64,000 bases of DNA from NCBI RefSeq assembly GCF_030518195.1, contig NZ_JAULSC010000019.1, positions 24,409-88,408 on the forward strand, in the 5' to 3' direction. Positions 25,980-34,238 of the stretch are shown here, piece by piece (within the stretch, counting starts at the first letter, position 1; every line of letters begins with the position of its first letter). The notes under the pieces were generated by a model, which saw nothing but the letters and a program-made list of their open reading frames with translations, was not told where the DNA came from and ran no database searches. The position numbers and the translations under genes were made by a program. Source of the DNA: Nocardioides cremeus. GTDB taxonomy: Bacteria > Actinomycetota > Actinomycetes > Propionibacteriales > Nocardioidaceae.

Positions 25980-26438
25980 ATGCGCATCCACGAGCTCGGC
26001 CACCTGGTGCTCTACGTCCGCGACCTGGAGCGCTCACGGCGGTTCTACCGAGACGTGCTCGGCTGGAACGAGATCCGCGGGGAGGTCCCCCTGCCGGTCC
26101 CCGCGGCGGCGTTCTCCTCCGGACGCACCCACCACGAGCTGCTGCTCATCGAGGTGGGCCCGGCCGCGGCGCCGATGCCCCCGGGGCACCGTGTGGGCCT
26201 GTACCACTTCGGCCTCAAGGTCGGCGACAACGACGACGACCTCCGCGAGGTCGTGCGTCACCTGACCGAGCACGGGGTGCAGATCCAGGGGGCCAGCGAC
26301 CACACGATCACCCACTCGCTCTACATCGCCGACCCCGACGGGCACGAGATCGAGCTCTACGTCGACGTGATGGCCACGGAGGAGTGGCTCGCCGACCCCT
26401 CGGTGGTCTTCGCCCCGATCCGTCCCCTACGTCTGTGA
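25980..26438 (+). CDS. VOC/glyoxalase-family protein
   Basis: This 152-residue protein has two beta-alpha-beta-beta-beta halves: L-G-H-L-V-L-Y-V-R-D-L-E-R-S-R-R-F-Y at the start and L-Y-H-F-G-L-K-V, then Y-I-A-D-P-D-G-H-E-I-E-L-Y at the end. Metal ligands of the ring-cleaving dioxygenase/glyoxalase type are likely His7, His75-like and the last Glu. It probably binds or converts a small reactive or aromatic compound. It follows the DoxX pair by 86 bases and may belong to the same operon. A ribosome site is weak. Confidence 0.85.
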   Translation: MRIHELGHLVLYVRDLERSRRFYRDVLGWNEIRGEVPLPVPAAAFSSGRTHHELLLIEVGPAAAPMPPGHRVGLYHFGLKVGDNDDDLREVVRHLTEHGVQIQGASDHTITHSLYIADPDGHEIELYVDVMATEEWLADPSVVFAPIRPLRL

Positions 26439-26804
26439 CCCTCCGTGCCTGGAGCGGCGCAGGCCGCAGCGTCTGGCCATCGGCATCCAGTCCGCTGCCC
26501 AGATCACCGGCCGTGCTGAGGTGACAAGGCCGGCACCGTGTTGCTGCGCTACTCACTTACGACAATCATGCCGTCTCTCAGATGAGTATGACGGCGGCCG
26601 ATTGCGCGATGGGTCACGAGGGTGAAGGGAGCGAGCGAGCCCCGCACGCGCGGGGGGTCCGGATCGCCGCGGTGTCCGTGCTCCTCGCAGTCCAGCATGC
26701 CCCGGTGCTCGGACGGCTGACGGTTCACCTGCATCGAGCGCGTCACTGCGAAACGCCTGGGCGTGCCCGGAGACTACGGATCGTGGTGTTGAGGTCCCAT
26801 TCGG
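26439..26804. other. gap with no clear gene
   Basis: Short frames exist on both strands but none has a plausible start or composition. ACTCACTTAC at about 26552 resembles one arm of the HxlR operator at 24951. No terminator is obvious. Confidence 0.3.
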
Positions 26805-27461
26805 TCAGCGGATGTTGGGGCCGGTCTTCTCGTCGAGGTTGCGCACGTGCCGCTCCACTCTTCGCAGGGTCCGTTGGAGGTTCTCGAAGTAGCCGGGGAG
26901 TTCTTCGAGGACGGCGGTGCTTCGGTTGAGCCGGTCCAGACTTCCGGGCAGTGGTCCGGTGGTGGAGGCGAGCCTGCGCAGCGGCCGTTCCATCTTGTCC
27001 AATGGTTCGACGAGGCTTTGGTCGAGGCTGGCGAGGCGGCCGTCGAGCCGGCGCAGGGAGGTCTGGAGGTCGCCGAGCTGGCCGGACAGTCGCGCGAGTT
27101 TGGGTGCGGCCTCGCCGAGGGGTTTGGAGGTGCGTTGCAGCGTCTCGAGGTCGCGCAGAAGTCGGTCGACCTGGCCGGCGAGGGTCTCGATGTGCGGCGC
27201 GACCAGGGACAGGTCTTTCGTCGCTCTGACGACCGGCGGGGTGACCTTCTTGACGTTGCGGTCGATCCGCTGGACTTGGTCGAGGGTGTCGGGGGCTCGG
27301 TCGACGACCTCGAGGGTTTCGGGCATGCGGGTGGCGGCTTTGGCGAGGCCGGGGATATGGGGGAGGAGCAGTGCGAGTCCGAGGGTCAGGACGAGGAGGA
27401 CCAGCGCGACGAGGGCCGCGAGCGCGCGTACCGCCCAGAGCGGAAGAGCGTTGTGAAGCAT
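26805..27461 (-). CDS. membrane-anchored coiled-coil protein
   Basis: This 218-residue protein from the ATG at 27461 has one N-terminal membrane segment (about residues 8-32, A-L-V-A-L-V-L-L-V-L-T-L-G-L) and then a long repeated helix. The helix contains units such as L-D-Q-V-Q-R-I-D, L-R-D-L-E-T-L-Q and L-G-D-L-Q-T-S-L-R-R, so it is probably a coiled coil facing outside. The end reads E-K-T-G-P-N-I-R. It recalls Mce-associated helical proteins, without clear identity. It lies downstream of a TetR-thioesterase pair on the same strand. Confidence 0.6.
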   Translation of the reverse strand: MLHNALPLWAVRALAALVALVLLVLTLGLALLLPHIPGLAKAATRMPETLEVVDRAPDTLDQVQRIDRNVKKVTPPVVRATKDLSLVAPHIETLAGQVDRLLRDLETLQRTSKPLGEAAPKLARLSGQLGDLQTSLRRLDGRLASLDQSLVEPLDKMERPLRRLASTTGPLPGSLDRLNRSTAVLEELPGYFENLQRTLRRVERHVRNLDEKTGPNIR

Positions 27462-27546
27462 GAGGAACCATCCTTGCGTTGACGGGCAGCGGGTCCCGCT
27501 GTTCGCCTCGGGCAACGGCGTGTTGTTCACCCGCCCGATGCTGCGG

Positions 27547-28032
27547 TCACTGCGTACCCCGGGTGAAGTGGTCGACACCGACGGTGACGAACACCGCTGT
27601 CGACGTTGCGACCAGGAACCCGTCGCGGTCGGTCAGGCTGGCGGCGAGGAACAGTTTGCGGCCCTCTTGATTCGTCACGCCCGCCTCCATCCGATAGGGG
27701 GTGCCGATCATGACCGGCGCTCGGTAGTCGACCGTCAGCTGGCGGGTGACCGCGGGTGCGCCGACGAGGTAGAGCAGGAATCCGTAGAGGTCGTCGATGA
27801 CCGTGGCGACTGCGCCGCCGTGGGCGATGCCGGGAGCGCCGACGTGCCGGTTGTCGAAGGTGTGCTCGGCCACGACGCCGTCCCCATAGCGGCGAACCTG
27901 GAGGTGATGGCCGTGCGGGTTGTCGGGTCCGCAGCCCAGGCACTGCTCGTGGTGGGGCGGCAGGTCGACTCCTTCCGCGTGCGGCCGGAACTTCTCAGCC
28001 CAGGTGGCAAGCATCGATTTCAGGTCAGTCAT
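27547..28032 (-). CDS. PaaI-like hotdog thioesterase
   Basis: This 161-residue protein has the hotdog-fold motifs of the PaaI/acyl-CoA thioesterase group: G-I-A-H-G-G-A-V-A-T-V-I-D-D near residue 68 and V-D-Y-R-A-P-V-M-I-G-T-P-Y. It also has a C-L-G-C-G-P-D-N-P-H-G segment typical of the actinobacterial type. It should hydrolyse an acyl-CoA thioester. Its start overlaps the end of the TetR gene by eight bases, so the two are co-transcribed. With the MMPL exporter nearby it suggests lipid or acyl-chain handling. Confidence 0.82.
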   Translation of the reverse strand: MTDLKSMLATWAEKFRPHAEGVDLPPHHEQCLGCGPDNPHGHHLQVRRYGDGVVAEHTFDNRHVGAPGIAHGGAVATVIDDLYGFLLYLVGAPAVTRQLTVDYRAPVMIGTPYRMEAGVTNQEGRKLFLAASLTDRDGFLVATSTAVFVTVGVDHFTRGTQ

Positions 28033-28651
28033 GGGATGGACGGCCTCTCAGGAGTTGGGCCCAGGCTGCGAGGACCTGTTCTTGGCGGTGGCCTGGGTGG
28101 GAGGTGAGCAGGCCGCTGACCCCCCTGCCGAGGAGGAGGTCGAGGGTGAGCCGGATCTTGATCGGGTCGTCGGTGACGTAGGTGCGACAGATCTGCGCAA
28201 GCTCCTCGTTGACGCGCTCCTCGGCTGGGATCAACTGGGCTCGCAGATCGGGATGTGAGCGGGCGGCCACCCACAGTTCCAGGGTGGCGGCGTACAGCGG
28301 ACCAGAGAGAGCCTGTGCCAGCAGCCCAAGCGCAGCCTCCTGCGGCTCTGTCCGACTCCGAGAAGCCTTCGCCCCTTGAAGCGTGGCCGGGGACAGGTCG
28401 GCCAACGCCTCGCGTACTCGCCGCAAGCGCTTCTGCGCAAGATGCTCGACCGCCGCGACCACCAGTTGGTCTCGGGTCCCGAAGTGATGCAGCTGTGCGC
28501 CCCGTGACAAGCCGGCCTTCTCGGCCACGGCGGCACTGGTGGTGCCGGTGTAGCCCAGGTCGACCAGGCACGCCACGGTGGCCTCCAGCAGCACACGACG
28601 AGTGGCTGCGGAGCGTTCCTCCTGCCGCCTTGCCTGCACTGACACAGCCAC
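28025..28651 (-). CDS. TetR-family regulator
   Basis: This 208-residue protein from a GTG start has a TetR DNA-binding domain in residues 10-60: A-T-R-R-V-L-L-E-A-T, G-Y-T-G-T-T-S-A-A-V-A, G-L-S-R-G-A-Q-L-H-H-F. The ligand domain follows. It leads the thioesterase gene and likely controls it. The sequence just upstream (28656-28678) has an imperfect inverted repeat that fits an operator. A truncated close relative of this gene with a similar upstream region lies at about 32.1 kb. Confidence 0.85.
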   Translation of the reverse strand: MAVSVQARRQEERSAATRRVLLEATVACLVDLGYTGTTSAAVAEKAGLSRGAQLHHFGTRDQLVVAAVEHLAQKRLRRVREALADLSPATLQGAKASRSRTEPQEAALGLLAQALSGPLYAATLELWVAARSHPDLRAQLIPAEERVNEELAQICRTYVTDDPIKIRLTLDLLLGRGVSGLLTSHPGHRQEQVLAAWAQLLRGRPSHD

Positions 28652-28975
28652 ACCTTACATGCAGGCACGAATGTATGTATGTCGGGAGCGTCGAGTTCCC
28701 ATCCGACGGCGGGCCGGCCATCCTGAACGATGCCGGGACCCGACGTCTGTCGGTCAAGTTCGGCGATGCTCGCCGACGACGACCGCTACACCTCCGCCTC
28801 GCTCGCGGAAGGGTCTCAGGTCAGTCCGGCCGTGATAGCCGCCGAATGGCCGAGGCGACGACGTTCATCGCGTTCCTGCGCAGCGCATTGGAGGGAATAC
28901 GGGAGCGCTGGTCCGGTTGCCGGCGGGGGGTCCTGAACGTTCCCCGGAGGTTCGGCTCTGGATGCTTCGGTTCGC
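28652..28975. other. intergenic region with likely TetR operator
   Basis: TACAT and ATGTA arms (28656-28660 and 28671-28675) directly upstream of the tetR start form a probable operator. The same 23-base region is matched at 18 positions upstream of the tetR remnant (32312-32334). The rest holds no convincing gene. Confidence 0.45.
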
Positions 28976-31315
28976 TCAGTTGCGGACCTCGATGCTTTGT
29001 CGGTCGGTGGCCTCGGCCTGCTGGTTGAGCATGGTCAGCAGCTTGTCGCCCTCGATGTCGAGGTCGGGCAGTAGGCGGTCGAGCCAGCGGGGCAGCCACC
29101 ATGCGCGCTCGTTGAAGACGGCCATGAGGGCCGGGACGAGGGTCAGCCGGACGATGAAGGCGTCGATGAGGATGCCGGCGGCGAGGGCGAAGCCGATCTG
29201 CTTGATCATGATGTCGTGGCTGAAGATGAAGCCGGAGAAGACCGCGACCATGATGATCGCGGCTGCGACGACGACCCGGCTGGCTTGGTCGAACCCATGG
29301 ACGACGCTTTGTCGGGCTGGCTGGCCGTGGATGTGTGCCTCGCGCATGGAGGAGACCAGGAACACCTCGTAGTCCATGGCGAGTCCGTAGAGGATGCCGG
29401 TGACGATGATCGGCATGAAGCTCATCAGTGGGCCGCCGGTGTCGAACCCGAAGAGGCCGCTGAGCCAGCCCCACTGGAAGACGGCGGTGGTGGCACCGAA
29501 GGTGGCCAGGATGCTGAGCAGGAAGCCGGCGGTGGCCTTGATCGGGACGACGATCGAGCGGAAGACCAGCATCAGGATCAGGATGGAGAGCACGATGATG
29601 ATGGCGAGGTAGAGCGGTAGGACGTCGGCGAGCTTGTCGGACATGTCGATGCCGATGGCGGTGAACCCGGTCACGCCCAACTGCACCTGGTTCTCCCGGG
29701 CGATCGCGTTGTCGGGCTCGCGCAGCGACTTCACGAGGTCGCTGGTGGCCTCGTCGCTGGGGCCGGAGGTGGGGATGACGCTGAACACGGCCAGGTCGCC
29801 GGCCTCGTTGACGCCGACCGGGGCGGCCAGCACGATGTCGTCTCGGTCCTGGAGGCCGCCGATCAGTTTCGCGGTCAGCTCGGGCGTGACCCGGCCGGCT
29901 GTGCCGGTGGGCTCTGCGGTGACCAGGAGCGGGCCGTTGAATCCCTCACCGAAGCCCCGGGCGACCGCCTCGTAGCTCTGCCGGGCAGCGGTGTCCTGGT
30001 TCGCGGTCGCACCGGTGGGGATGCCCAGGTTCATGCTGGCCGCCGGGATCGCCATAACCCCCAGGATCGCGACCACGCCGGCGATGACCGGCCACCTGAA
30101 CCTGATCACACCCTTCACCCAGTGGTCAGCGACGCTGTGGGACTCCGCGTCCACCTTGGCGCGGCGTCGGGCTCGGGCCTTGTCGGAGCAGATCCGCTCC
30201 CCGACCAGCCCCAGCAGGGCGGGCAGCAGGGTCAGGGCGATGAGCACGGCCAGGGCCACCGTGGAGGCCGCGACGAGTGCCATCGTGGACAACATGGCGA
30301 TGCCGATGACGGTCAGCGCGGTCAGCGCGATGAGGACGGTGAGGCCGGCGAAGAAGACCGCACTGCCCGCGGTGCCGACTGCTCTGCCGGCTGCTTCCCG
30401 CGCGGTGAGTCCTCCATCGAGGATCAGCCGTCGCTGCCGGTTGACGACGAACAGCGCGTAGTCGATCCCGACGGCCAGGCCGACCATGAGACCGAGAACG
30501 GGGGTGGCGGAGTTCATCTCGACGACCGTGGAGAGCGCGTACGCGCCGCCCACCCCGATGCCGACACCGACCAGCGCGGTGACCAGGGGAAGGCCGGCCG
30601 CGATCAGGGAACCCAGGGTCAGCACCAGCACCAGGGTGGCGATGGCGAGACCGATCACTTCGCCGATGCCGACGGGGATCTCGATGGCCTTGAGCGAGTC
30701 GCTCGGGAGAACGGTGATCCCGGTTCCCTGCTCGGCGCGCTCCACCACCTCGACCACCGAGGTAACGTCGTCATCTGTCAATGAGGTCGAGGCGACCGTG
30801 AACTGGAACTGGAACAGCGCGACCTGCCCGTCCGAGGACACCAGCACGCCGGGCACCGGGGCCCCGTCCATCAGCAGCGGCTGGTAGGGCGGCGCCTGTC
30901 CCTGGTCCGACCCGGCCAGGGGATCGACCGGTGCATTGTCTGGCGGAGTGCCCGGGGCGCCCTCCTCGGCGGCACCCAGCGCGGCGTCGAGGGGGTTGAC
31001 GACCTTCTCCAGGTCATAGACGTCGCCGACGGTGCCGCTGATCACCGCGAGTCGCTCCGGAGTGTCGAGCCGCTCACCGTCCGGGGCAGTGAAGACCACG
31101 CTGGCCTGACCCCCGGAGGCCTCGGGGAGCTCCTCGGCTACGCGGTCGAGGACGGTCTGGGCCTCGGTGCCCTCGATCTTCATCTCGGAGCTGACGCTCA
31201 CCCCGTTGATGGCCACGGCACCGACGACCACCGTGAGGACGGCGAGCCAACCCGCAATGAACAGCCAGGGCCTGCCGAACGCGGTTCGTCCGAGCCGGTA
31301 CAAGAAAGTGGACAT
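28976..31315 (-). CDS. MMPL/RND-family membrane transporter
   Basis: This 779-residue protein has the MMPL layout: a first membrane segment, an extracytoplasmic loop (about 35-190), a block of five segments (about 200-390), a second loop, and a second block (about 560-750). It contains the G-I-D-Y-A-L-F-V-V-N and A-M-D-Y-E-V-F-L-V motifs with the conserved Asp-Tyr pairs for proton coupling. It probably exports a lipid, siderophore or toxic compound using the proton gradient. The TetR gene 44 bases upstream on the same strand is the probable regulator. Confidence 0.9.
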   Translation of the reverse strand: MSTFLYRLGRTAFGRPWLFIAGWLAVLTVVVGAVAINGVSVSSEMKIEGTEAQTVLDRVAEELPEASGGQASVVFTAPDGERLDTPERLAVISGTVGDVYDLEKVVNPLDAALGAAEEGAPGTPPDNAPVDPLAGSDQGQAPPYQPLLMDGAPVPGVLVSSDGQVALFQFQFTVASTSLTDDDVTSVVEVVERAEQGTGITVLPSDSLKAIEIPVGIGEVIGLAIATLVLVLTLGSLIAAGLPLVTALVGVGIGVGGAYALSTVVEMNSATPVLGLMVGLAVGIDYALFVVNRQRRLILDGGLTAREAAGRAVGTAGSAVFFAGLTVLIALTALTVIGIAMLSTMALVAASTVALAVLIALTLLPALLGLVGERICSDKARARRRAKVDAESHSVADHWVKGVIRFRWPVIAGVVAILGVMAIPAASMNLGIPTGATANQDTAARQSYEAVARGFGEGFNGPLLVTAEPTGTAGRVTPELTAKLIGGLQDRDDIVLAAPVGVNEAGDLAVFSVIPTSGPSDEATSDLVKSLREPDNAIARENQVQLGVTGFTAIGIDMSDKLADVLPLYLAIIIVLSILILMLVFRSIVVPIKATAGFLLSILATFGATTAVFQWGWLSGLFGFDTGGPLMSFMPIIVTGILYGLAMDYEVFLVSSMREAHIHGQPARQSVVHGFDQASRVVVAAAIIMVAVFSGFIFSHDIMIKQIGFALAAGILIDAFIVRLTLVPALMAVFNERAWWLPRWLDRLLPDLDIEGDKLLTMLNQQAEATDRQSIEVRN

Positions 31316-31359
31316 GGGTCTGGTGCTCCTTGGGGGGCGAGAGGCGGCGGCGTCTAGAT

Positions 31360-31962
31360 CTAGAGGCCGTGGCGCAGGTAGTCGAAGGCGATGTCGAGGA
31401 ACGAGCCGTAGTCCATCGATGCGGGGGTGGCGTCGCTCTCGCCGCCGAGGTGTACATCGAGGGTCCCCTCGAGGGCGGCCATCACGGCGCCGTACACGGC
31501 ACCGAACAGCAGGGGCACGTAGACGGTGGGGTACCGGTCCCCCGCCACCGAGGCCAAGAGGTCCTGTGCGGTATGGCGCATGCGTTGCTGAACGCCAAGT
31601 ACGTAGGGCTCCAGGGTCGGATACTGCCGCGCCATCGCCATCAGCTCGCGCATCCTCACCAACGCGTCTGCGGTGAACTGCGTCCTCATCACGGCCAACA
31701 GGGCATCGAGCAGGGACAGGTCAGCGGGAAGGCCGGTCAGGATCGCACTCGCGTCCTCGACACCACCGAACGCGACCGAAGCAACTGCCTCCTCCTTGCA
31801 CGAGAAGTGGTTCGCGAAGGTGCGCCGGGAGTACCCCGCCCGCTCCACCACGTCCGCAGTGACAAACCCCGACAAGCCGCGCTCACGGGTCAGCTCGAAC
31901 GCCGCCTGGGCCAGCGCCTCTGCCGTCGCCTCGCGCTTGAGATCCCGCAACCCACGATCCAT
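31360..31962 (-). CDS. TetR-family regulator, probable repressor of the MMPL gene
   Basis: This 200-residue protein from the ATG at 31962 has a TetR DNA-binding domain (A-A-F-E-L-T-R-E-R-G-L-S-G-F-V-T-A-D-V-V, G-Y-S-R-R-T-F-A-N-H-F) and a helical ligand domain. GAGGG lies a few bases before the start. It precedes the MMPL gene by 44 bases in the same direction, so they form an operon. The family usually represses its own operon and is released by a transported compound. Confidence 0.85.
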   Translation of the reverse strand: MDRGLRDLKREATAEALAQAAFELTRERGLSGFVTADVVERAGYSRRTFANHFSCKEEAVASVAFGGVEDASAILTGLPADLSLLDALLAVMRTQFTADALVRMRELMAMARQYPTLEPYVLGVQQRMRHTAQDLLASVAGDRYPTVYVPLLFGAVYGAVMAALEGTLDVHLGGESDATPASMDYGSFLDIAFDYLRHGL

Positions 31963-32050
31963 GCCCTCAGTATGCCGGTCCCTACCCAATGAGAAAAAGT
32001 GCCCAATGCGCAGCTCGGCATTCACCTCCGCGCGGTTCCGTAGAGCGCGC

Positions 32051-32284
32051 CATCTCAGTCAGTTGCTCTCGCACCTGCCGCAGCCGTTTCTGCGCCAGAT
32101 GCTCGACCGCGGCGACCACCAACTGGTCGCGGGTCCCGCAATGGTGGGGCTGGGCGCCCCGCGGCAGCCCGGCCTTCTGCGCAACCGCCGCGCCGGCGGT
32201 GCCGGTGCAGCCGAGCTCGACCAGACACGTGATGGTGGCGTCCGGGAGGCCGCCACGCTCTCCAGCCGAGCGGTCCTCCTCCCA
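32051..32284 (-). pseudogene. truncated duplicate of the TetR gene at 28025-28651
   Basis: The frame keeps the TetR DNA-binding half, with A-T-I-T-C-L-V-E-L-G-C-T-G-T and R-G-A-Q-P-H-H-C-G-T-R-D-Q-L-V-V-A-A-V, nearly the same as the intact TetR at 28 kb. It then runs into unrelated residues and stops near 31982. No start codon is found near the expected position, and the ligand domain is gone. The upstream sequence also matches. This is a partial duplication now degraded. Confidence 0.75.
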
Positions 32285-32290
32285 TCTGAA

Positions 32291-32699
32291 TGCAGGTGCA
32301 CCTCCGCGGGTTGCATGCGTGCATGAATGTATGGGGACTGCGTTCCCGTTGCTTCCGCGAGTGATGGAGTCGCATGAAGGCAGGGTGAGGTCATGGCCAG
32401 AGTGGTCCTCGACTATCCGCACCGTCAGGCCGGGCACTGTGGCTCCGGTGCCTTGCGCGACCTGATGGAGTGGGAGGGGCTCGGCTGGGCTGGTAAGGGG
32501 TTCCGAGGCCGCCTGGCCGGCGTGCTCGCCGCCGCTCAAGGGTCCCGGATCACCTGTCCGGTGACGTTCTCGGTGACGGCTCCCGATCCGGCACACGCTT
32601 CCCGTTGCGACGTCTCTGAACCTGAGTGTCCGCACAGGCTCGAGGGGACGCTGCCCATGCTCAGGTTCGTCGCAGAACCGTCAAAATTCGCGCGAACTT
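32291..32699. other. right junction of the cargo insertion, no gene
   Basis: Between the tetR remnant and the end of the VirB4-like gene there is no credible gene. GAACCTGAG (about 32621) and CTCAGGTTC (about 32659) form an inverted repeat. CTCAGGTTCG also occurs near 20698 at the other edge of the cargo. Confidence 0.4.
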
Positions 32700-34238
32700 C
32701 TAAAGTGCGGCCTCGATGGCCTCGTTGGTGTAGTAGAGCTTCTTCTCCAGCGGGTGGAGCACCGTCTGGACCTTGTAGGTGGCGTCTCCGACGCACCACA
32801 GCGCGCGGCCCTTGTCCTGCATCGCCCACCCGGAGACGAGGTCCTGGGCGATCGGGCCGAAGCCGAGCATCGAGTCGAGCTCGCGCGCGACGCGCGGCTT
32901 CTGACCGCCGAGGATCTTGATGTCGGCCAGCTCGAGGAGGTCCTTGGCGATCATCGCGGCTTGGGAGTCGGCGTCGCCGACCGAGAGCAGGTCGGAGGGC
33001 TTGTGGAGGTTGGCGAACTGGATGTCGCCGCCCTTGCCGGCCATGCCGCGCGAGAGCCGCAGGTCGGCGTCGAAGCTCATCACCGCGGAGACGCCGAGGC
33101 GCATCTGCTTCCAGACCTCGTCGCGTACGACGATGCGCAGGTCGCCGGGCTCGGCGATCTCGCGCAGGCCGCGGCCCCAGGAGTTCATGCACAGCAGCGC
33201 GATGCCCACGGCCTCGTCGCCGAGGCCGTCGAGTCGGGAGAGGCTGAACGACTGGATCGGGGCGCGCCAGTCGACCTCGATGTTGGTGAAGTCGTCGAAG
33301 AGGCCGGCGAGGGTGCCGGTGACCAGCTCGCCGAGCGCGTTGCGCAGCAGCCGGGTCTGGTCGAGGAACTGGCGGGTGTTCCCGTACTCGCACGCCCGGA
33401 CGAGTTCCTCGGTGGGGTTGCGCAGCAGGTCCCATAGCCGCGGGATGGTGGTCTCGGTGAGGATCGAGTTGCCGGCGGCGTAGCCGGTGAGGATGGCCAA
33501 GGCGTTGCGGACGACGTCGCTCTCGTCGGGTCCGAACGGCACTCGGCGCTGGTCGTCGAGCTTCATGCTGCCGACGAGGCCGCGGATCAGGACCAGCCAG
33601 CGCTTGAAGATGATCGTGGTGCGCCGTTGGGCTTCCTCGGCCGAGAGCTTCTCCCAGTCGTGGCCGAGCGGGCCCATGGCCAGCGGGTTGATTCGTGCCC
33701 AGAAGCCGGGGGCGATGACGAACGGCTCGACGCCGAGCGCGCGGCACAGTGACTCGTACTCGTCCTTGGGGTCACCCAGGACCAGGGTGCGGTAGCCGAA
33801 GGGCATCATCCGGGTGCAGAACGCCTTGGTGGTGCCGGACTTGCCGGTGCCGGGCTTGGCGAACTGGAAGATGTTCGGGTTGGTCGCCGACACGTCGTCG
33901 CGCAGCACCCAGCCGAAGGGGTCGCAGTAGAACGAGCCGCCGGAGAGCTGGTCGACGCCCATCTGCGCCCCGGTCGGCGGCAGGGCCGGCGCGGACACGA
34001 ACGGCCAGAACACCGGTGCCTGGTCACTCGTCATCCGCCAGGCCTGCGCCGGGGCGGTGGCGGGGGCCCAGCCGCGGCCGCGGCGGGCTGCACCGCGGCG
34101 CGGGGCGTACTTGAAGATCCGGGGCTCCTTGGCCTCCGGGGCGGGCTGGGGGATCGTGGGCAGGTCGTGGCCGAAGTCGGAGAGCAGGGCGGCCATGTCG
34201 CGGCCGCCGCCGCGGTTCCGGCGGGTCGTGGTGGGCAT
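32700..34238 (-). CDS. VirB4-like conjugation ATPase
   Basis: This 512-residue protein starts at an ATG overlapping the stop of the SCO6880-like gene. Walker A lies in A-K-P-G-T-G-K-S-G-T near residue 125, and a Walker B-like segment near R-I-V-V-R-D-E-V-W. This is the HerA/FtsK-type ATPase that powers assembly of the type IV channel in actinobacteria. An Arg/Gly-rich N-terminal part precedes the ATPase core. It is the last gene of the T4SS core operon; the next transfer gene is 12 kb away, beyond the cargo insertion. Confidence 0.82.
   Translation of the reverse strand: MPTTTRRNRGGGRDMAALLSDFGHDLPTIPQPAPEAKEPRIFKYAPRRGAARRGRGWAPATAPAQAWRMTSDQAPVFWPFVSAPALPPTGAQMGVDQLSGGSFYCDPFGWVLRDDVSATNPNIFQFAKPGTGKSGTTKAFCTRMMPFGYRTLVLGDPKDEYESLCRALGVEPFVIAPGFWARINPLAMGPLGHDWEKLSAEEAQRRTTIIFKRWLVLIRGLVGSMKLDDQRRVPFGPDESDVVRNALAILTGYAAGNSILTETTIPRLWDLLRNPTEELVRACEYGNTRQFLDQTRLLRNALGELVTGTLAGLFDDFTNIEVDWRAPIQSFSLSRLDGLGDEAVGIALLCMNSWGRGLREIAEPGDLRIVVRDEVWKQMRLGVSAVMSFDADLRLSRGMAGKGGDIQFANLHKPSDLLSVGDADSQAAMIAKDLLELADIKILGGQKPRVARELDSMLGFGPIAQDLVSGWAMQDKGRALWCVGDATYKVQTVLHPLEKKLYYTNEAIEAAL

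Noticed and set aside
32393..32920. Plus-strand frame beginning MARVVLDYPHRQ
   Set aside because: It reads into the antisense of the VirB4-like gene, has no ribosome site and no family likeness.
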